This document shows positions 63,333 to 64,000 of a DNA stretch of 64,000 bases, in pieces. Below the pieces are notes generated by a model. It worked only from the letters and a program-made list of their open reading frames with translations. It searched no databases and had not been told where the DNA came from. This DNA comes from Pleomorphochaeta sp. (GTDB lineage: Bacteria > Spirochaetota > Spirochaetia > Sphaerochaetales > Sphaerochaetaceae). Made by a program: the position numbers and the translations under genes. Location of the stretch: contig JAQQAS010000037.1 in NCBI GenBank assembly GCA_028532815.1, positions 62,001 to 126,000 of the forward strand, written 5' to 3'. Each line of letters starts with the position of its first letter. Position 1 is the stretch's first letter.

Positions 63333-64000
63333 ATGAATACAACTATTAAACGAGTCACTAGAAAAGATGTAGCTGAGAGGGCAAATGTATCTCCTACAAT
63401 AGTTTCGTATGTGATTAATAATAATCGATATGTTGATTCAGAAAAAAGAAAAAGGGTTGAAAAAGCTCTAAAAGAATTAGGGTATAAACCTAATGCAATT
63501 GCTAGAGCTCTCAAGGGTAAACAAAGTAACCATATTTTATTTATTGTTGATGATTTACAAAGTGAACACTTTAGTAAAATTATGAAACAAATGGATAGTT
63601 GGGCTTTTGAAAACAACTACTTTATATCATTGTGTGAAAGCAGAAACAGTGATAGCTTTGTAAATCAGGTTCATCAAAGATATTTTGATGCAATATTAAT
63701 AGCATCAGGAACTTTCAAACAAAAATATATTCAAGCATTAATTAATACTCAAATTCCGATAGTTATATTAGAGATGAGAAAATATGATAAATTATCTGGT
63801 GATTTTGGATTGATTAATACAGGTCTCTATGAAGGTGCTAGATTGTGTTGTAAAACATTAATAGAGAAGCAAAGAGATAAATTGCTATTTATTGATAGTT
63901 TTGAATCAATGTCTTTTACAAAGAGTACCAAAAATGATTTTAGATATAAGGGTTTTATTGATGAACTGAAAATGCATAATTATGTTGAAAGTATTAATTA
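63333..64000 (+). CDS. LacI-family regulator of the second importer-sulfatase unit (partial)
   Basis: 223 codons seen before the window ends. ATG at 63333 with TAGGA upstream, five bases after the sulfatase stop. Helix-turn-helix VTRKDVAERANVSPTIVSYVINNNRYV, hinge NAIARALKGKQ and the start of an effector domain. Tyr follows VS in the recognition helix as in the first LacI protein. As the last gene of the operon it would be autoregulated through the inverted operators at 58634-58679. Confidence 0.9.
   Translation, partial: MNTTIKRVTRKDVAERANVSPTIVSYVINNNRYVDSEKRKRVEKALKELGYKPNAIARALKGKQSNHILFIVDDLQSEHFSKIMKQMDSWAFENNYFISLCESRNSDSFVNQVHQRYFDAILIASGTFKQKYIQALINTQIPIVILEMRKYDKLSGDFGLINTGLYEGARLCCKTLIEKQRDKLLFIDSFESMSFTKSTKNDFRYKGFIDELKMHNYVESIN

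Overview
The window (about 30% G+C by eye) looks like chromosome from an AT-rich spirochaete or close relative. The support is a set of five periplasmic binding proteins whose signal peptides end in FA-(Q/N/S)-G, a pattern I associate with Spirochaetota, and a porin-like protein ending in Phe, which implies an outer membrane. I cannot name the species. The content suggests an anaerobic or microaerotolerant glycan forager that imports sulfated and uronic-acid sugars and processes them inside the cell.

Layout. 1-1357: end of a hipBA toxin-antitoxin locus with four evenly spaced operators. 1660-9375: an orphan histidine kinase, a catalytically dead double ABC ATPase, a complete ribose-type ABC importer, a ROK kinase and a GmhA-like isomerase. 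9378-15797 (minus): hydrolase, UvsE with a DUF1722 tail, KatG, a Rieske oxygenase and TspO. 15996-26266: membrane AraC regulator, CUT1 sugar importer, GH2 beta-glucuronidase, GH88 unsaturated glucuronyl hydrolase and a DUF2264 protein. 26400-30611: tRNA-Arg(CCU), an outer-membrane protein, a nitronate-monooxygenase-like flavoprotein and a HAD phosphatase. 30816-38997: a tripartite tricarboxylate transporter with a sulfatase, a Crp/Fnr regulator, and a purine nucleoside phosphorylase with a second sulfatase. 39023-40838: PadR and FetAB. 41169-45772: a livJHMGF operon. 45934-48886: KDPG aldolase, KDG kinase and an IclR regulator. 49084-51535: TetR and oleate hydratase. 51795-64000: two LacI-controlled importer-sulfatase modules, one NitT/TauT-like and one CUT1.

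How the genes fit together. GH2 and GH88 release (unsaturated) uronic acids, KdgK and Eda form the lower uronate pathway, and four sulfatases remove sulfate esters. All four sulfatases have the Cys-type C-x-P-x-R motif and no signal peptide, so they should act in the cytoplasm after import. No sulfatase-maturing enzyme is present here. Each unit has its own regulator, and several operators can be read directly: ATGCCA-N2-TGGCAT beside the Crp-like gene, TGGAACA-N-TGTTCCA between eda and kdgK, ACACGAGT-core sites at the first LacI unit and ACACGTAT-core sites at the second.

Most notable: the pseudo-ABC ATPase paired with a kinase that lacks a response regulator; two promoters with Crp-type palindromes at about -42 driving two sulfatase operons; an ABC ATPase pair whose defects predict one live and one dead ATP site; a purine nucleoside phosphorylase-sulfatase operon; an 18-bp palindrome separating a strong Shine-Dalgarno from the livJ start; and two gene fusions (UvsE-DUF1722 and KDPG aldolase-VOC). 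All calls are from reading the sequence; no searches were run.
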